Of a DNA stretch of 64,000 bases, positions 35,372 through 45,739 are shown piece by piece. Source of the stretch: CAWGYT01 sp963826795 (lineage in GTDB: Bacteria > Planctomycetota > Planctomycetia > Pirellulales > Pirellulaceae); NCBI GenBank assembly GCA_963826795.1, contig CAWGYT010000018.1, forward strand, positions 186,001-250,000. Reading direction: 5' to 3'. The position numbers were made by a program, and so were the translations under genes. How positions within the stretch are numbered: position 1 is the first letter of the stretch; each line of letters begins with the position of its first letter. Below the pieces are notes generated by a model, which had not been told where the DNA came from, ran no database searches, and saw only the letters and a program-made list of their open reading frames with translations.

Positions 35372-35778
35372 GGCTCACGATCTTCCGCGTGCGCGATCCG
35401 GCCACGTTGGCTTGTCAAATTTCAACGACTTGAGCCATCTTGCGGGTTAGTCCCCGCGACTCGGCCAGATGGATCATTTTTCGCATTCCTCACAGCTTCG
35501 GCGGCCTGTTTCGGTTTGAGTCGCCGGTGACGATTTCTTCGTCGCAGCGTCCAGAGATTTCCGCTCCCGGCCGAAATTCTGGCATGGATCTTCGCGGTGG
35601 ATGTCGATTCCCAAAGCTGCACTCGACGAGAGATTAGAAGCGTTCTCTTGACGCAACGGAACTGCGGTCAACAGGAACGGATTCCATCATGCGGCACTTC
35701 TACGTCTTCTCCGTTGGTTTCTTGGCCACGCGAGCACGCACGCTCGTGGGGGCTGCGTTTGACGTAAGGAGACACATG
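35372..35778. other. intergenic leader of the BBP7 gene
   Basis: About 400 bases without a convincing gene. The A/T content rises at 35460-35560, as expected near a promoter, but no clear boxes were found. The frame upstream of the BBP7 start (from 35689) is open but has no signal-peptide character. Confidence 0.45.
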
Positions 35779-37155
35779 ATGAAGCGATTCGTTCGTTTAG
35801 GAGTCGTGATTTCGCTCTGCGCGACTCCGACCCTGGCCGAAGCCCAGTCTCCCTGGGGCAGCGGCGATCGAGCATGGCAAGGGAGTTTCTTATCGGATCA
35901 ATACACGACCTACACGGCGCGTCGCTTTCAAGACGCTCCTCAGGCCCCCGAGGTGGATACGGAATCATTGCCTGATCCCCGTGGCGACCGCCTCGGCTCC
36001 GGTCTGGCCGATACTCCGATTCAAGCGGATTCGAACCCGCCGTCCGTGAGCGACCCGTACGGCAACGGACCGATCACGTCGTACCTGAACGGCGAGGGCG
36101 CAACGATTGGCTCAAGCTGCAGCTCGGGCACCTGCGACGTTTGCTTGCCGAATTGCGGCTGCAAGTTTCCGGGTTGGTACGGCGGCATTTACGGACTCTA
36201 CATGACCCGATCCGATAGCACCCGGACGTTCCTCAGCTTCGACAGCGTCGCGCCCAATGTGGCCCTGCTGCAGACATCCGATGCTTTACCGCAAAACGGC
36301 GGAGGTTTCGAGACCCGCATCGGGCATTATCTGAGTGATTGCTGGGGCATTGAGGCAGGATACTGGGGATTTTTCCCCGATAGCGAAAGCGCGTCGGTGC
36401 GCCATAGCGACCTCACCGGCGATCTTTCCTCGGCCCTTTATTTCGACAATCTGAACTATCACAACGGAGTCTATGAAGATTGCGTTCGATGCTGGTATGG
36501 CCAGCCCGGTTTTTCTTCCGAAATGCACCAGGTCACGCGGAGCTTTCAAGCTCATAATATCGAACTCAACCTGGTCCGTAACCCTTACCGACGCTGCGGC
36601 TGCGTGCACTTCGAACTACTCGCGGGTGTCCGTTACCTGCGATTCGACGATGGACTTCAGTTTTCCACGGATTCCACCGGAACCATGTTCGGCGACGATC
36701 CCAATAACGAACTTCACTACGACGTTGAGATTCAAAACAACTTGGTGGGATTTCAGATCGGAGGCCGCGCCGATCGCTACTTCTGGGACTGCTTCGGCCT
36801 CCACATCGGCTCGAAGCTCGGCATCTACAACAACCACCTTCGCCATCGGCAGAGGCTTTATGGGGGGAACGGAAACGCGTATATCGCGGGCACGAATCAG
36901 GAATACGTAATCGACACGTCCGATGACGACATCGCTTTTCTGGGCGAACTTTTTGCTGGGGCAAGTTACAACCTGGGCCGCTGCTGGCGACTGACCGGCG
37001 GCTACCGCGCGATTACCGTCTGCGGAGCGGGACTGTCGACGAGCCAGATTCCGCGGGACCGCGAATTCGCCAACTTGGCCCGCGCGGGCCAAATCGACTC
37101 CGGAGAATGTCTCTTGCTCCACGGAGCTTACTTCGGCGCCGAATACAACTGGTAA
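35779..37155 (+). CDS. BBP7-type outer-membrane beta-barrel protein
   Basis: A 458-residue exported protein. The signal peptide MKRFVRLGVVISLCATPTLAEA is cleaved before QSPWG. A Pro/Asp-rich lead (30-100) is followed by a Cys cluster, SSCSSGTCDVCLPNCGC, and then YGGIYGLYMTRSDS, the typical start of the BBP7 (PF07585) barrel. Repeated aromatic strands such as WGIEAGYWGFFPD, LLAGVRYLRFDDG and GFQIGGRADRYFW continue to the end, and the C-terminal AYFGAEYNW ends in an aromatic residue as outer-membrane proteins do. RBS AAGGAG precedes ATGATG; the second ATG (35779) has better spacing. A strong terminator follows, so it is monocistronic. Substrate unknown. Confidence 0.9.
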   Translation: MKRFVRLGVVISLCATPTLAEAQSPWGSGDRAWQGSFLSDQYTTYTARRFQDAPQAPEVDTESLPDPRGDRLGSGLADTPIQADSNPPSVSDPYGNGPITSYLNGEGATIGSSCSSGTCDVCLPNCGCKFPGWYGGIYGLYMTRSDSTRTFLSFDSVAPNVALLQTSDALPQNGGGFETRIGHYLSDCWGIEAGYWGFFPDSESASVRHSDLTGDLSSALYFDNLNYHNGVYEDCVRCWYGQPGFSSEMHQVTRSFQAHNIELNLVRNPYRRCGCVHFELLAGVRYLRFDDGLQFSTDSTGTMFGDDPNNELHYDVEIQNNLVGFQIGGRADRYFWDCFGLHIGSKLGIYNNHLRHRQRLYGGNGNAYIAGTNQEYVIDTSDDDIAFLGELFAGASYNLGRCWRLTGGYRAITVCGAGLSTSQIPRDREFANLARAGQIDSGECLLLHGAYFGAEYNW

Positions 37156-37191
37156 GGTCTTCTGATTGAAACTCCACTTTGGAGGCTCTCC

Positions 37192-37236
37192 AAAACACCC
37201 GCCCTCGGTCGACGTCCGGCCGGGGGCGGTGTTTTT
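37192..37236 (+). terminator. rho-independent terminator of the BBP7 gene
   Basis: AAAACACC(C)GCCC pairs with GGGCGGTGTTTT (one bulged C), 36-40 bases after the BBP7 stop, with a TTTTT run in the descending arm and TTCTT after it. Confidence 0.8.
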
Positions 37237-37343
37237 CTTGGACGAGTCGGTCGGCGGACCGGCTTCGCGGAGTTCCCGCACAAAACGGCTCGGAACACCC
37301 GATCCCGAAGCCAAACGGGGCAAGAGGCGTCGCGGACGACGCG

Positions 37344-37907
37344 TCACACGCTGACTTGCGTGAGCATCAGAAACTCGGGATGCCCGCGCACCGGGTCAAA
37401 ATCCGGTTCTTCGTGCACGAGCAAACGATAGGCCGCATCGAGTTCAAGTGCCCGAGCCAAGTGGGCGAGCGTCAAGCCGACGTTACTGGCAAGACTCCAG
37501 TAGCACGCCAAGTTGTAGTGCAAGATCCCCCGGTCCGGGTCCAGCACAAGAGCCTCTTCCAGCGCCTCGATCGCAAGGTCGATCCGGCCCATGCGTTTGT
37601 AGCACCAAGCGGACGCCAAATGAATATGCACGTTCGTCGGATCAATCTCGGCGGCCTTGAGCAAGGCGTCGATGGCCTGATGATACTTCTCCATCAAGCG
37701 AAACGCTTGCCCTCGCAAATAATGAGCTCGTCCGTTGCAAAATTCGGCGTGGTCCAACTGATCCAGGGCCGCGATCGCTCGTTTGGCGAGCTTCACTCGA
37801 TGGCAAGCCTCCAGCGGCCGGGAATCAGAAACGGCCAGAATCAGATCAAGGTACCCCTCGGCTTCTTGGATCAACTGTTGACGTCGAACTCGCGTGTAGC
37901 CAGTCAC
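37344..37907 (-). CDS. TPR domain protein
   Basis: A soluble protein of 187 residues with at least three tetratricopeptide repeats: RAHYLRGQAFRLMEKYHQAIDALLKAAEID, VHIHLASAWCYKRMGRIDLAIEALEEALVLD and ILHYNLACYWSLASN... (quoted parts of about 20 residues overlap family consensus W-L-G-Y-A-F-A-P). It probably acts as a docking protein. The start is a GTG at 37907 with GAGAGGA about 8 bases upstream; an ATG at 37949 gives 14 more residues but no ribosome binding site. No operon partner. Confidence 0.8.
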   Translation of the reverse strand: MTGYTRVRRQQLIQEAEGYLDLILAVSDSRPLEACHRVKLAKRAIAALDQLDHAEFCNGRAHYLRGQAFRLMEKYHQAIDALLKAAEIDPTNVHIHLASAWCYKRMGRIDLAIEALEEALVLDPDRGILHYNLACYWSLASNVGLTLAHLARALELDAAYRLLVHEEPDFDPVRGHPEFLMLTQVSV

Positions 37908-38515
37908 CTTGTGGGTCCTCTCGTCCTGTCGCAAGTTAGGTCGAAACATCACCGACAGACGGCATCCGAGTGCTTCGTTGCATTGTAACGCTGACGACCG
38001 TTTGCCCCAAGCGACTCCAGCCCTCACACGCCAACTTTCCTCAGGAGGTTGTCCTCAATTCTAATTGGGCAAACATCAACGACAACACGCAAAGCACGCT
38101 TGACCCGAAGATAACCGCTTGCCGCGATCGGCTGCCATCGCGTGGGCCGGCGACATCTCCCGATTCGCCGCCGTATTTCTCGCCTCATCAAGTTTCGGAG
38201 GCGGCTGGGCGTTCTCCTCGTGCAATCGCGTACGAGTTGCGCTCAGGAACCGCACTTCGTTCGCGACACCTGGCCACGCGACCCGCTCGCCCACGGTCAG
38301 ACGCGAGCCACCTCTGCCGTGAAAACGCCCTTGTTTCGCCAAGTCAACACACAGTGGCGCCGCGTGTCTTGAAATCGCAACGGCCGATCGCGAGAGGCAG
38401 CGGATCTCCCGGCGTTTCGCGGGCTTTTCACACGCCAATTCGGTCCGGCCCGTGACTTGCTAATTCAACGGGAGCATCGGTATCCTGTCATCGGCTCCCC
38501 GAAAGGCCCCCTGCC
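37908..38515. other. intergenic region without recognised genes
   Basis: About 600 bases between the divergent TPR gene and the small membrane protein. Open frames on both strands (for example over 38076-38438) show no family resemblance and have poor starts. No repeat or hairpin of note. Confidence 0.45.
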
Positions 38516-38818
38516 GTGAAGAGCCTGCTTGTCCACGTCCTGCTGCTGCTGGCGCTGCTTCAGTTGGCCAGTTCGTTTCCATTGCCTCCGCGCGAGTCGG
38601 TCGCGGAAGCTCCGGCCGCAACTCGGGTCGGCGACGATTGGCGGCGCACCGCCAACGGCTGGGAACGGATGTCGGACTGGGAGACCCCCTCAGCTGCCGG
38701 CGGTTCATGGTGCCACCTGGATGCGATCCACCCCAGCGTGCTGGCATCACTTCAGCTGCTGATTTCGACCGCCGCCCTTCTCGCGTTTCCGGTCAAAACC
38801 GATTCGCGGAATCGCTGA
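38516..38818 (+). CDS. small membrane protein with two hydrophobic segments
   Basis: A 100-residue protein from a GTG start (38516; GAAAGG about 10 bases upstream). The N-terminal LLVHVLLLLALLQLASSF is a signal or anchor; VLASLQLLISTAALLAF near the C-terminus is a membrane helix. The loop between holds DDWRRTANGWERMSDW, a Trp/Arg pattern I have seen in short planctomycete membrane proteins. Function unknown. It precedes the large FecR-like gene on the same strand by about 210 bases, so a link is possible but unproven. Confidence 0.65.
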   Translation: MKSLLVHVLLLLALLQLASSFPLPPRESVAEAPAATRVGDDWRRTANGWERMSDWETPSAAGGSWCHLDAIHPSVLASLQLLISTAALLAFPVKTDSRNR

Positions 38819-39030
38819 AGGCCCCGACTCCCCTCCGCGTCGCCCCCGCCCCGTCGCGTCCGCCGCAACAAGTCGCAATGGGCCGCTCGAAGAAAAAGTT
38901 GAATCTTGCGATTTCGTTGTACGGATTCACGCGGAGCGGGTCACTCTTATAGGCGGCGGACACTTAGGCGACGCCACGGCGCCCCCATCGATTGCGGCGC
39001 CGCCCCCCTCTCTTGACAGGAGCCACGGGC

Positions 39031-41622
39031 ATGCGGCTGACGTTACGCACTCTATTGGCCCATTTGGACCGCATCCTGGACGAACAGGATTCCGTCGAGT
39101 TGGCGCAGAAAATTCAGGATAGCGAAATCGCGACCCAGTTGGTGCGTCGCATCAACAACGTTTTGCATCTGCGGCAATTGGCCGCGCCGGGACTCGACGC
39201 GGAAGGATTGGGCCGAGACGCCAACTCGGTCGCCGAGTACCTGGATAATACGCTCGACCCCGATCAGATCCCGGATTTCGAGCGAATCTGTTTGGAGTCG
39301 GACGCGCACCTGGGCGAAGTCGCGGCGTGTCATCAAATCCTGACACTCGTCCTCGGAGAACCGGCGTCGGTTCCCAGCGATCTCAAGCAGAAAATCTATG
39401 CCTTGGATCGGGTCGGTCAGTCCGCCCAGACGGCCGACGCCCCCGCTGCCGTTGACCGGGCCGAATCCGACGTGACGGCCGACGTGATGGCCGCGGTGGA
39501 ACAATCTCTCTTGGCTCCCGAGCCGAATTCCGGACCGCGCCGGATGTCGCAGGCCGGGGTCACCGCCCCGTTCGCGAACGAGGCACGGGCAAGATATGAC
39601 GAGGACGAGCATTGGACCGAAGCGCCTGACTATCTGAAACGCCCTCGGCCGAGCCGCTGGAAGCCCATTGCCATCGCCGCTTCCATCACATTTTGCTTGG
39701 TCATCGCGGGACTCCGTGGCATGGGTCCCTTTGACGCGACGCATCCTCTGGCCCGGCGATTCGGAATCTCGCCTGACGGCGCACCCCGCACCGCGGACTC
39801 ACGTTCGGAAGACATCGGATTGACTCCGGAAATCCCAGCCGATCGACAGGCCGCAACCGGAGCGCCCGACGATTCCGCTCTCGAGGGGTCGCCGCTGCCG
39901 CCCGCCGGCGACGAACGGGCCTCGCAAGAGCTGAACCTGAGCGACGCGTCGGGACGAGACTCAGGGGAAGCTCCCGCGGCCGACATCCCGGATGGCGGCG
40001 AGGGGCGTGAGGCGATCGCCCTCCCCAACTCGACGGACGAAGCGGATGTGACTTCGTCGAATCAGCCGGGCGCTGTGGCGACAACTCCGAGCGAGCCAGA
40101 TTTGACGCCCGAGAATGGCGCGACGCTTGACGATGACGGGGCGCCCGCGATCGACCCAACCGGCGCCGGGTTGGCGACGGCCGCCAACGCAGGTCGTCCC
40201 GAAGCGGAAGCGAACGACGTGGATCCCGGCAATGAATCCGAAATGAACCTGGGCGCCGTGGTCCGCTCGGCACCCGCCACGCAGGTGCCGGACCCGCCCG
40301 AGCCCCCGGCACTGATCAACCCGCTGGCCAACCGCACGCCTGTCGACCGCACTTCGCTGCAGCCTGTCCCCGCGCTGCCGAATCGCCCCGATCCGCGGTC
40401 GGACATCGTCCCCGAGCAGCCGGAAGTACCCGAGGATGCCGCCGTGATCGACGTCGGCCGGTTCCTTGATCCGCAACGGGTGTTGATCAAGCAAGACCCC
40501 GCTGCGGGATTATGGCAACGCGTGACGGTTGGAACGCTACTACAGGCCGGCGACACATTAATGTCACTCCCGACCTATCGCACACCGCTGGCCCTGGCCT
40601 CGGGCGTGCAACTCAATCTGATCGGCGCCACCCTGATCCAGGTCGCACCCGAGGGCGGATCGACGGCCAAGCCGGTGTTTGAATTCCGGTTCGGGCGCCT
40701 CACCTTGGCGACCGTCGCCCAGGCGGACTCGTCCTTGGGACTTCGCTGGGGAAACCAACACGAAGCGACCCTCACGCTGGGCGATATGGACACGACGCTG
40801 GCGATCGAGCTGCAGCGTCATCGCCTGCCCGGCACCGATCCGGAGCAAACGCCCGCGCACCAGGTACTTCAGGTCTATGTGACCAACGGCAGTGCCCAAT
40901 GGCAGGCGGAGGACGGGTTGGCCATCCAAATCACGGCCGGCCAGCGGCTCACCATGGTCGACGACCAACCCGCGCAATTGCGCGAAGCCGGCGAGTTCCC
41001 TGATTGGATCGACGGGTCCGACGCGCGGCCGCGCGATCCCGTCGCTGCTCAGGAAATCTCGCGCCGACTCGTGCCCGAGCGGCCGGTGACGCTCGTCCTG
41101 CAGGAAGAGGCCGAAAGTCGCCGCTTCGAAGTCCGCTCGCTGGCCGTCTGCAGCCTGGCTCATCTGGGCGACGTGGCGCCGCTGCTGCGAGCTCTGGGTG
41201 ACGCCGGATTGCGATCCTACTGGAGCGCTCAGTACGAAGTCTTGACCGACGTCATCGCCGAATCGCCCGAATTGGCCGGGAAACTCCACGAGGCGGTCGT
41301 CCAGAGGCACGGATCCGAAGACGGCGAATCGCTGTACCGGATGCTTTGGGGTTACAGCCCGGCCCAGTTGGCCGAAGGAGGAGCCAAGGCACTCGTTGAC
41401 GCGCTCGACCATCCATCCTCGGATTTTCGGATCGTGGCCAGTGAAATGCTGAAGTCAATCACGGGCCTGCCGTCCTTGTATCGTGCTCACGCGAGCGAAC
41501 GGGACCCCCAACGCCGGACCGCCACCGTCCGCTGGCGTCGCCATTTGGACAACGGCGAGATCGTCTTTCGCGAGCCGCCGGAAATCGTCCAGTTGCTGAC
41601 GAATCGAACCGGCAATCCGTGA
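39031..41622 (+). CDS. large single-pass membrane protein with FecR-like C-terminal domain
   Basis: An 863-residue protein. Residues 1-125 form a helical cytoplasmic domain starting MRLTLRTLLAHLDRILDEQD, common at the front of planctomycete membrane regulators. One membrane segment lies at about 210-232 (PIAIAASITFCLVIAGLRG). A very acidic, Pro/Ala/Glu/Asp-rich disordered region of about 240 residues follows. From about 485 a beta-rich, FecR-like part begins (LWQRVTVGTLLQAGDTLMSL, VYVTNGSAQWQAEDGLAIQI), as in proteins that sense through the periplasm. The last 150 residues are helical (HEAT-like). No sigma factor gene is adjacent. ATG 39031 has AGGAG 10 bases upstream. Function unknown. Confidence 0.8.
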   Translation: MRLTLRTLLAHLDRILDEQDSVELAQKIQDSEIATQLVRRINNVLHLRQLAAPGLDAEGLGRDANSVAEYLDNTLDPDQIPDFERICLESDAHLGEVAACHQILTLVLGEPASVPSDLKQKIYALDRVGQSAQTADAPAAVDRAESDVTADVMAAVEQSLLAPEPNSGPRRMSQAGVTAPFANEARARYDEDEHWTEAPDYLKRPRPSRWKPIAIAASITFCLVIAGLRGMGPFDATHPLARRFGISPDGAPRTADSRSEDIGLTPEIPADRQAATGAPDDSALEGSPLPPAGDERASQELNLSDASGRDSGEAPAADIPDGGEGREAIALPNSTDEADVTSSNQPGAVATTPSEPDLTPENGATLDDDGAPAIDPTGAGLATAANAGRPEAEANDVDPGNESEMNLGAVVRSAPATQVPDPPEPPALINPLANRTPVDRTSLQPVPALPNRPDPRSDIVPEQPEVPEDAAVIDVGRFLDPQRVLIKQDPAAGLWQRVTVGTLLQAGDTLMSLPTYRTPLALASGVQLNLIGATLIQVAPEGGSTAKPVFEFRFGRLTLATVAQADSSLGLRWGNQHEATLTLGDMDTTLAIELQRHRLPGTDPEQTPAHQVLQVYVTNGSAQWQAEDGLAIQITAGQRLTMVDDQPAQLREAGEFPDWIDGSDARPRDPVAAQEISRRLVPERPVTLVLQEEAESRRFEVRSLAVCSLAHLGDVAPLLRALGDAGLRSYWSAQYEVLTDVIAESPELAGKLHEAVVQRHGSEDGESLYRMLWGYSPAQLAEGGAKALVDALDHPSSDFRIVASEMLKSITGLPSLYRAHASERDPQRRTATVRWRRHLDNGEIVFREPPEIVQLLTNRTGNP

Positions 41623-41707
41623 GTTGCCCGCGCTCGTGGAGGGCCCGATCCCGCAGCCCGAATCACCCCCCCAGGCCGAAATCGCTCGCCTTGGCAAAAG
41701 GATTGCC

Positions 41708-42217
41708 GTGGACTCCGTCCCGACCGAACATCGATCGACCGCCCCCCAGTCGCTCCGCTGCGCGGTGCTGACGATCAGTGATACGCGAACCCTGGACGAC
41801 GACGCGGGCGGAGCGGTCGCCTGTGAACATCTGGTCGCGGCCGGTCACCTGCTGGTCGCTCGCTCCGTCTGCCGCGACGAACCCGCGCAGATCCGCGATC
41901 AAATTCTGCGATGGCAAGCGGAGCCGAATCCGGACGCCATCCTGCTGACCGGGGGCACCGGCATCAGCTTACGGGATCAAACCTACGAGACGCTGCAAGA
42001 CCTGATGACCAGGCAGTTGCCCGGCTATGGCGAATTATTCCGCTGGCTTAGCTATCAGGAGATTGGCCCCGCCGCGATGCTCAGCCGAGCCCTCGGTGGC
42101 CTCGTCGGCCCGACCGTTGTGCTGAGTATGCCTGGCTCACCCCAAGCCGTCCGCCTGGCCATGCAGCGCCTGATCCTTCCGGAACTTGGCCACCTCGTTC
42201 AACAGGCCCGTCGCTAA
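41708..42217 (+). CDS. MogA/MoaB family molybdopterin-binding protein
   Basis: A 169-residue protein of the MoaB/Mog family, which adenylates molybdopterin during cofactor synthesis. Motifs: LRCAVLTISDTRTLDDDAGG, the binding loop LLTGGTGISLRDQTYE, and VVLSMPGSPQAVRLAM. MoaB proteins can lack the activity that MogA has, and the sequence does not settle which applies. The start is GTG 41708 with AAAGGA 5-6 bases upstream; the open frame upstream is Pro-rich and not family-like. No other molybdenum-cofactor gene lies nearby. It follows the FecR-like gene after 85 bases. Confidence 0.9.
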   Translation: MDSVPTEHRSTAPQSLRCAVLTISDTRTLDDDAGGAVACEHLVAAGHLLVARSVCRDEPAQIRDQILRWQAEPNPDAILLTGGTGISLRDQTYETLQDLMTRQLPGYGELFRWLSYQEIGPAAMLSRALGGLVGPTVVLSMPGSPQAVRLAMQRLILPELGHLVQQARR

Positions 42218-42352
42218 TTCACGCGGTCGTCATTCGCACCCCGCGCCCGCACGAAAATGCTCTGGCGAGATGCCGCCAGATTTCGTACTGTCCGGCGGCG
42301 ACGCGTGGACGTCCACGCCCAGGGATGGATCGAGCCAGTCGGAGGGCGAATC

Positions 42353-43399
42353 ATGAGGAAGATGGTCCCGATTCTGGTCGCCGTGCTTGTCGCCGCGGTG
42401 TCCTGGATCTTCTTTACCAACTTCAGGATTGTCGGGCTACACCGAATCGAGGTGGTACCCAAGTCCGCCGCAGGCGACAGCTCGACCTTCGGATCATTCA
42501 GCAAGAAACTCACCGACTTCGTGGGATCGTCGCCCGACGACGGGTCGGTTTCGAATTCGCCCACGGCCACCGACGTCAACCAGCTTCCCCGGATCAGAAT
42601 CGCGACGTTCAACGTCCAGGCGTTCGATCAATCCAAGGTGCGCAAACCGGCCGTCCTCGATATCCTGGCTCGGATTGGCCGAGAATTCGATGTGCTCGCC
42701 CTTCAAGAGATCCGCTCGGAAGCTGACGATATCTTGCCGCGCCTGGTGGCGCTGATGAACAAGACCGGACGGTCGTTTGACTACGCGGTCGGGCCACGCG
42801 TGGGTCCCCTGGGTTCCGAGGAGCAGTACGGGTTTGTCTTCAATCGGCAGACGGTGCTGCTTGATCGCCAAGAGCTCTACACGGTGAACGACCGAGATGA
42901 CGTGTTGAGCTTTGAGCCGTTCGTGGCCTGGTTCCGCGCCGTGGGACCACCGGCCAATGAGGCATTTACGTTCTCGGTGGTCAATTTGCGGGTCGACCCG
43001 GCGACCGCCGAACAGGAACTCGGTTATGTGGACGATGTGCTGTTCGCGGTCCGCGACGATGGTCGGCAAGAAGATGACATTCTTCTGGCCGGCGACCTGC
43101 AGGCCGCACCGGGCAAGCTTCAAGACTTGGACCTGATCCGCGATGTGGGCTATGCGGTAACCAATGTCCCCACGAACGTCGAAGGCACCGCGACCTGGGA
43201 CAATCTCCTGTTCCAGAAAACCGCCACCAGTGAGTTCACAGGCAACTCCGGCGTGCTCGATTTTCTGAGGAAATTCAACCTGGACTTGGCAACGGCGTTG
43301 GAGGTCTCGGATCACCTGCCCGTGTGGGCTGAATTCCATCTCTACGAAGGCGGCCAACCCGGCCGCGTGGCCCAAGACAACCCGGCGCCGCGGCGATAG
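42353..43399 (+). CDS. exported endonuclease/exonuclease/phosphatase-family protein
   Basis: A 348-residue member of the EEP (DNase I-like) superfamily. The N-terminal PILVAVLVAAVSWIFF (5-20) anchors it or directs export. Catalytic motifs: RIATFNVQAFD (Asn), VLALQEIRSE (Glu, metal), LAGDLQAAPGK (Asp) and SDHLPVWAEF (Asp-His). It is a nuclease or phosphoester hydrolase acting outside the cytoplasm, substrate unknown. ATG 42353 with GGAGGG 7 bases upstream is the start. It ends 12 bases before the convergent exonuclease gene. Confidence 0.9.
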   Translation: MRKMVPILVAVLVAAVSWIFFTNFRIVGLHRIEVVPKSAAGDSSTFGSFSKKLTDFVGSSPDDGSVSNSPTATDVNQLPRIRIATFNVQAFDQSKVRKPAVLDILARIGREFDVLALQEIRSEADDILPRLVALMNKTGRSFDYAVGPRVGPLGSEEQYGFVFNRQTVLLDRQELYTVNDRDDVLSFEPFVAWFRAVGPPANEAFTFSVVNLRVDPATAEQELGYVDDVLFAVRDDGRQEDDILLAGDLQAAPGKLQDLDLIRDVGYAVTNVPTNVEGTATWDNLLFQKTATSEFTGNSGVLDFLRKFNLDLATALEVSDHLPVWAEFHLYEGGQPGRVAQDNPAPRR

Positions 43400-43411
43400 A
43401 CCGCTTCACGG

Positions 43412-44234
43412 TCACTCCGAGTCCCACGGGTTCTCCCAGTCGCCCCACTGGGAAAGATACTGTTCATACGCGGCCGACTCGCTCCGACGCGATTCCAGCC
43501 AAGCCTTGGTTTCCGCGATGAGTTGCTGCTCTTGCTCCAGCTCGAGCTGACCGGTCAGGACACTGCAGCGCAGAAACACGAAGTACGTATCCAGCACGTC
43601 GCAGCGGCAGTAGTCGGCGATCTCGGGAAGTCGGCCCGCGTCGTAGAGATCCTGGACCATGTCCCCCTGCACGTCCATTTTGCCGGGTTTCCCCAGCAAG
43701 TTCGCGGCCAGATTCAAACCGCCGTTGAACCGCGTGGCGCCATAGTTGATCAGCAGATCTTGCAAGTCCAAGTGAGCCGCGACGTTGTACCGGTTACGGG
43801 GCTGGTCCCAGCTGCGGGCCTTCAACGCAAACCAACTCTTGACAGAAACGCCGTACCGGAACGCAGCCAGCTCGAGGATCGGCAAATCGAACGTGCGGCC
43901 ATTGAAGGTCACCAACGTTGGGCGCTCGTATCGTTCCCACCCACGCCAGAACTTTTGCGTGATTCGATGTGGACGAAAGGCGGGTTCGTCCAGCAGCGCG
44001 ACGTCCTGCAAAGTGAAATCGGCGGCGACCTTCGCGACCACGACGGCGATCGGGATTTGATAGGTGTAGGGGATGAAGTCGACACCTTTTTCTTCGATCA
44101 ACTCCGCCCGGTACCGCTGGATCGCGTCGGCCGGGGAAAGTCCGTCCGCCGGATAGCGCACCTGGGAAATCAAGCTGCCCGTCGGCTACACTCTCGACAT
44201 CGAATACCAAATACTGAACGGGCGTCGCTGCCAA
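43412..44234 (-). CDS. DEDD-type 3'-5' exonuclease (PolB-like proofreading domain), frameshifted
   Basis: A stand-alone exonuclease of the predicted 3'-5' PolB-like family. The N-terminus lies in another frame: from TTG 44234 (GGAG 6 bases upstream) MAATPVQYLVFDVESVADGQL holds the first Asp and Glu of DEDD. One surplus T at 44172-44173 separates it from ISQVRYPADG in the main frame. The second Asp is in LVTFNGRTFDLPIL, the third in LDLQDLL and the last in DYCRCDVLDTYFVFL, so all acidic residues are present once the frame is repaired. Corrected length is about 273 residues. Proofreading or repair of single-strand ends is likely. Convergent with the EEP gene. Confidence 0.9.
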
Positions 44235-44492
44235 TTCGGTCTCCTTGTGTCGCTCCCGGCGAGGGAGTTCGTGCCGAACTTGAGTCATGGCTCGGCGCGG
44301 AGTTACGTATTCTGCCTCGGGAAAGCCGCGAGTCTTCCGAGCGGAAAAAGAAACGCGTCACGGGGCGCAGCCGACCGGGCATCGCGTATCGAGGGAGCGC
44401 GCGAGGCGCGACCGCCGACGTCCGACAACGTAACACGAGCGATCGCGTCCGGGTAGCCGGCGTGAATCAACTGCATCCCAGGTTTTCCAATC

Positions 44493-45739
44493 ATGAATTC
44501 CGCTCGACTCCTGGCCCGCTTTCTGCGCTACGTCCAAATCGACACGATGGCGAATGACCAGGTCGAGTGCTATCCCAGCAGCCCAGGTCAAATCGAGCTG
44601 GGGCACCTGCTGGCCGATGAACTGCGCCCCTGGGCCTGGCCGACGTCGAACACGACGCGCAAGGCCTGGTCTACGCCACCGTCCCGTCGACCGTTTCCGC
44701 GAAGGTACCCACCATCGCCCTGAATTCCCACCTGGACACGTCTCCCGAGACCAGCGGTCGCCATGTCAAGCCGCAAGTCATTCGCGACTATCCGGGAGGC
44801 GACCTCGTCTTGCCGGGGGCGCCCGACCAGATCATCCGGGTCGCGGAAAACCCAGAACTGGATCAATTGGAAGGCCACACGTTGATCACGACCGACGGGA
44901 CCACGCTACTGGGCGCTGATGATAAAGCGGGGTTGGCGATCATCATGGAGGTGGTCGAGTACTTGCAAGAACATCCCGAATTGCCACACGGTCCCGTCCG
45001 GATCCTGTTCACCTGCGATGAAGAAATTGGTCGGGGTGTGGACTTCGTCGACCTCACACGACTGGGGGCCGACGTGGGCTATACCCTGGACGGCCCTGCC
45101 GCCGGCCGGATCGACGTCGAAACCTTCTCGGCCGATTTGGCGACCGTCGAGATTCAGGGCGTGAATATCCATCCCGCGATTGCCAAAGGCCGACTCGTCA
45201 ACGCCGTACGTGTCGCGGCAGAGCTCGTCGACCGACTTCCACGCGACCACAGATCACCCGAGTCCACTTCGGGTCGGGAGGGATTTTTGCACCCTTACTC
45301 GATCGAAGGCGGCGTGGCGGAAGTCAGCCTGAAGATCTTACTGCGCGACTTCGATACTGCCCGCTTGGAAGATCATGCCAACTTACTTCGCCAAACCGCC
45401 GCCGCCGTGGCCGCCGAGTTTCCAGGGGCGAACGTTCACGTCCGTGTCACCCCGCAGTACCGCAACCTCGGCGACGGGCTGGCGCGCGAGCCGCGAGCGG
45501 TTGACTTCGCGGAAAAAGCGTTTCGGCAGCTTGGCTACCCGAGCTGCCGATCGATTATTCGAGGTGGCACGGACGGGTCCCGCTTGACGGAACTCGGTCT
45601 GCCCACCCCGAATCTATCATCCGGCCAGCATAATCCCCATTCAACGCTGGAATGGGCTTGCCTCGAGGAAATGCGGCAGGCGGCCGAAGTCGTCGCTCAG
45701 CTGCTGCAGATTTGGGCGGCCCAAGCGGCCCGTGAATGA
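44493..45739 (+). CDS. pepT: peptidase T (M20 tripeptidase), frameshifted
   Basis: A zinc aminotripeptidase of the M20B family. ATG 44493 starts MNSARLLARFLRYVQIDT. At the C4 run 44627-44630 one base is missing: the text continues in the next frame as LGLADVEHDAQGLVYATVPST and then NSHLDTSPETSG (His and Asp of the metal site). A further start at 44810 is only an artefact of the shift. Later motifs: LLGADDKAGLAIIM, FTCDEEIGRGVDF (catalytic Glu), IIRGGTDGSRL and HNPHSTLEW. The corrected protein has about 415 residues, the normal length. It acts in the cytoplasm on tripeptides. It stands alone. Confidence 0.92.

Noticed and set aside
44810..44830. A separate, shorter peptidase gene starting at 44810
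   Set aside because: Missing metal-binding His-Leu-Asp is encoded just upstream in the adjacent frame, so it is one gene with a shift.
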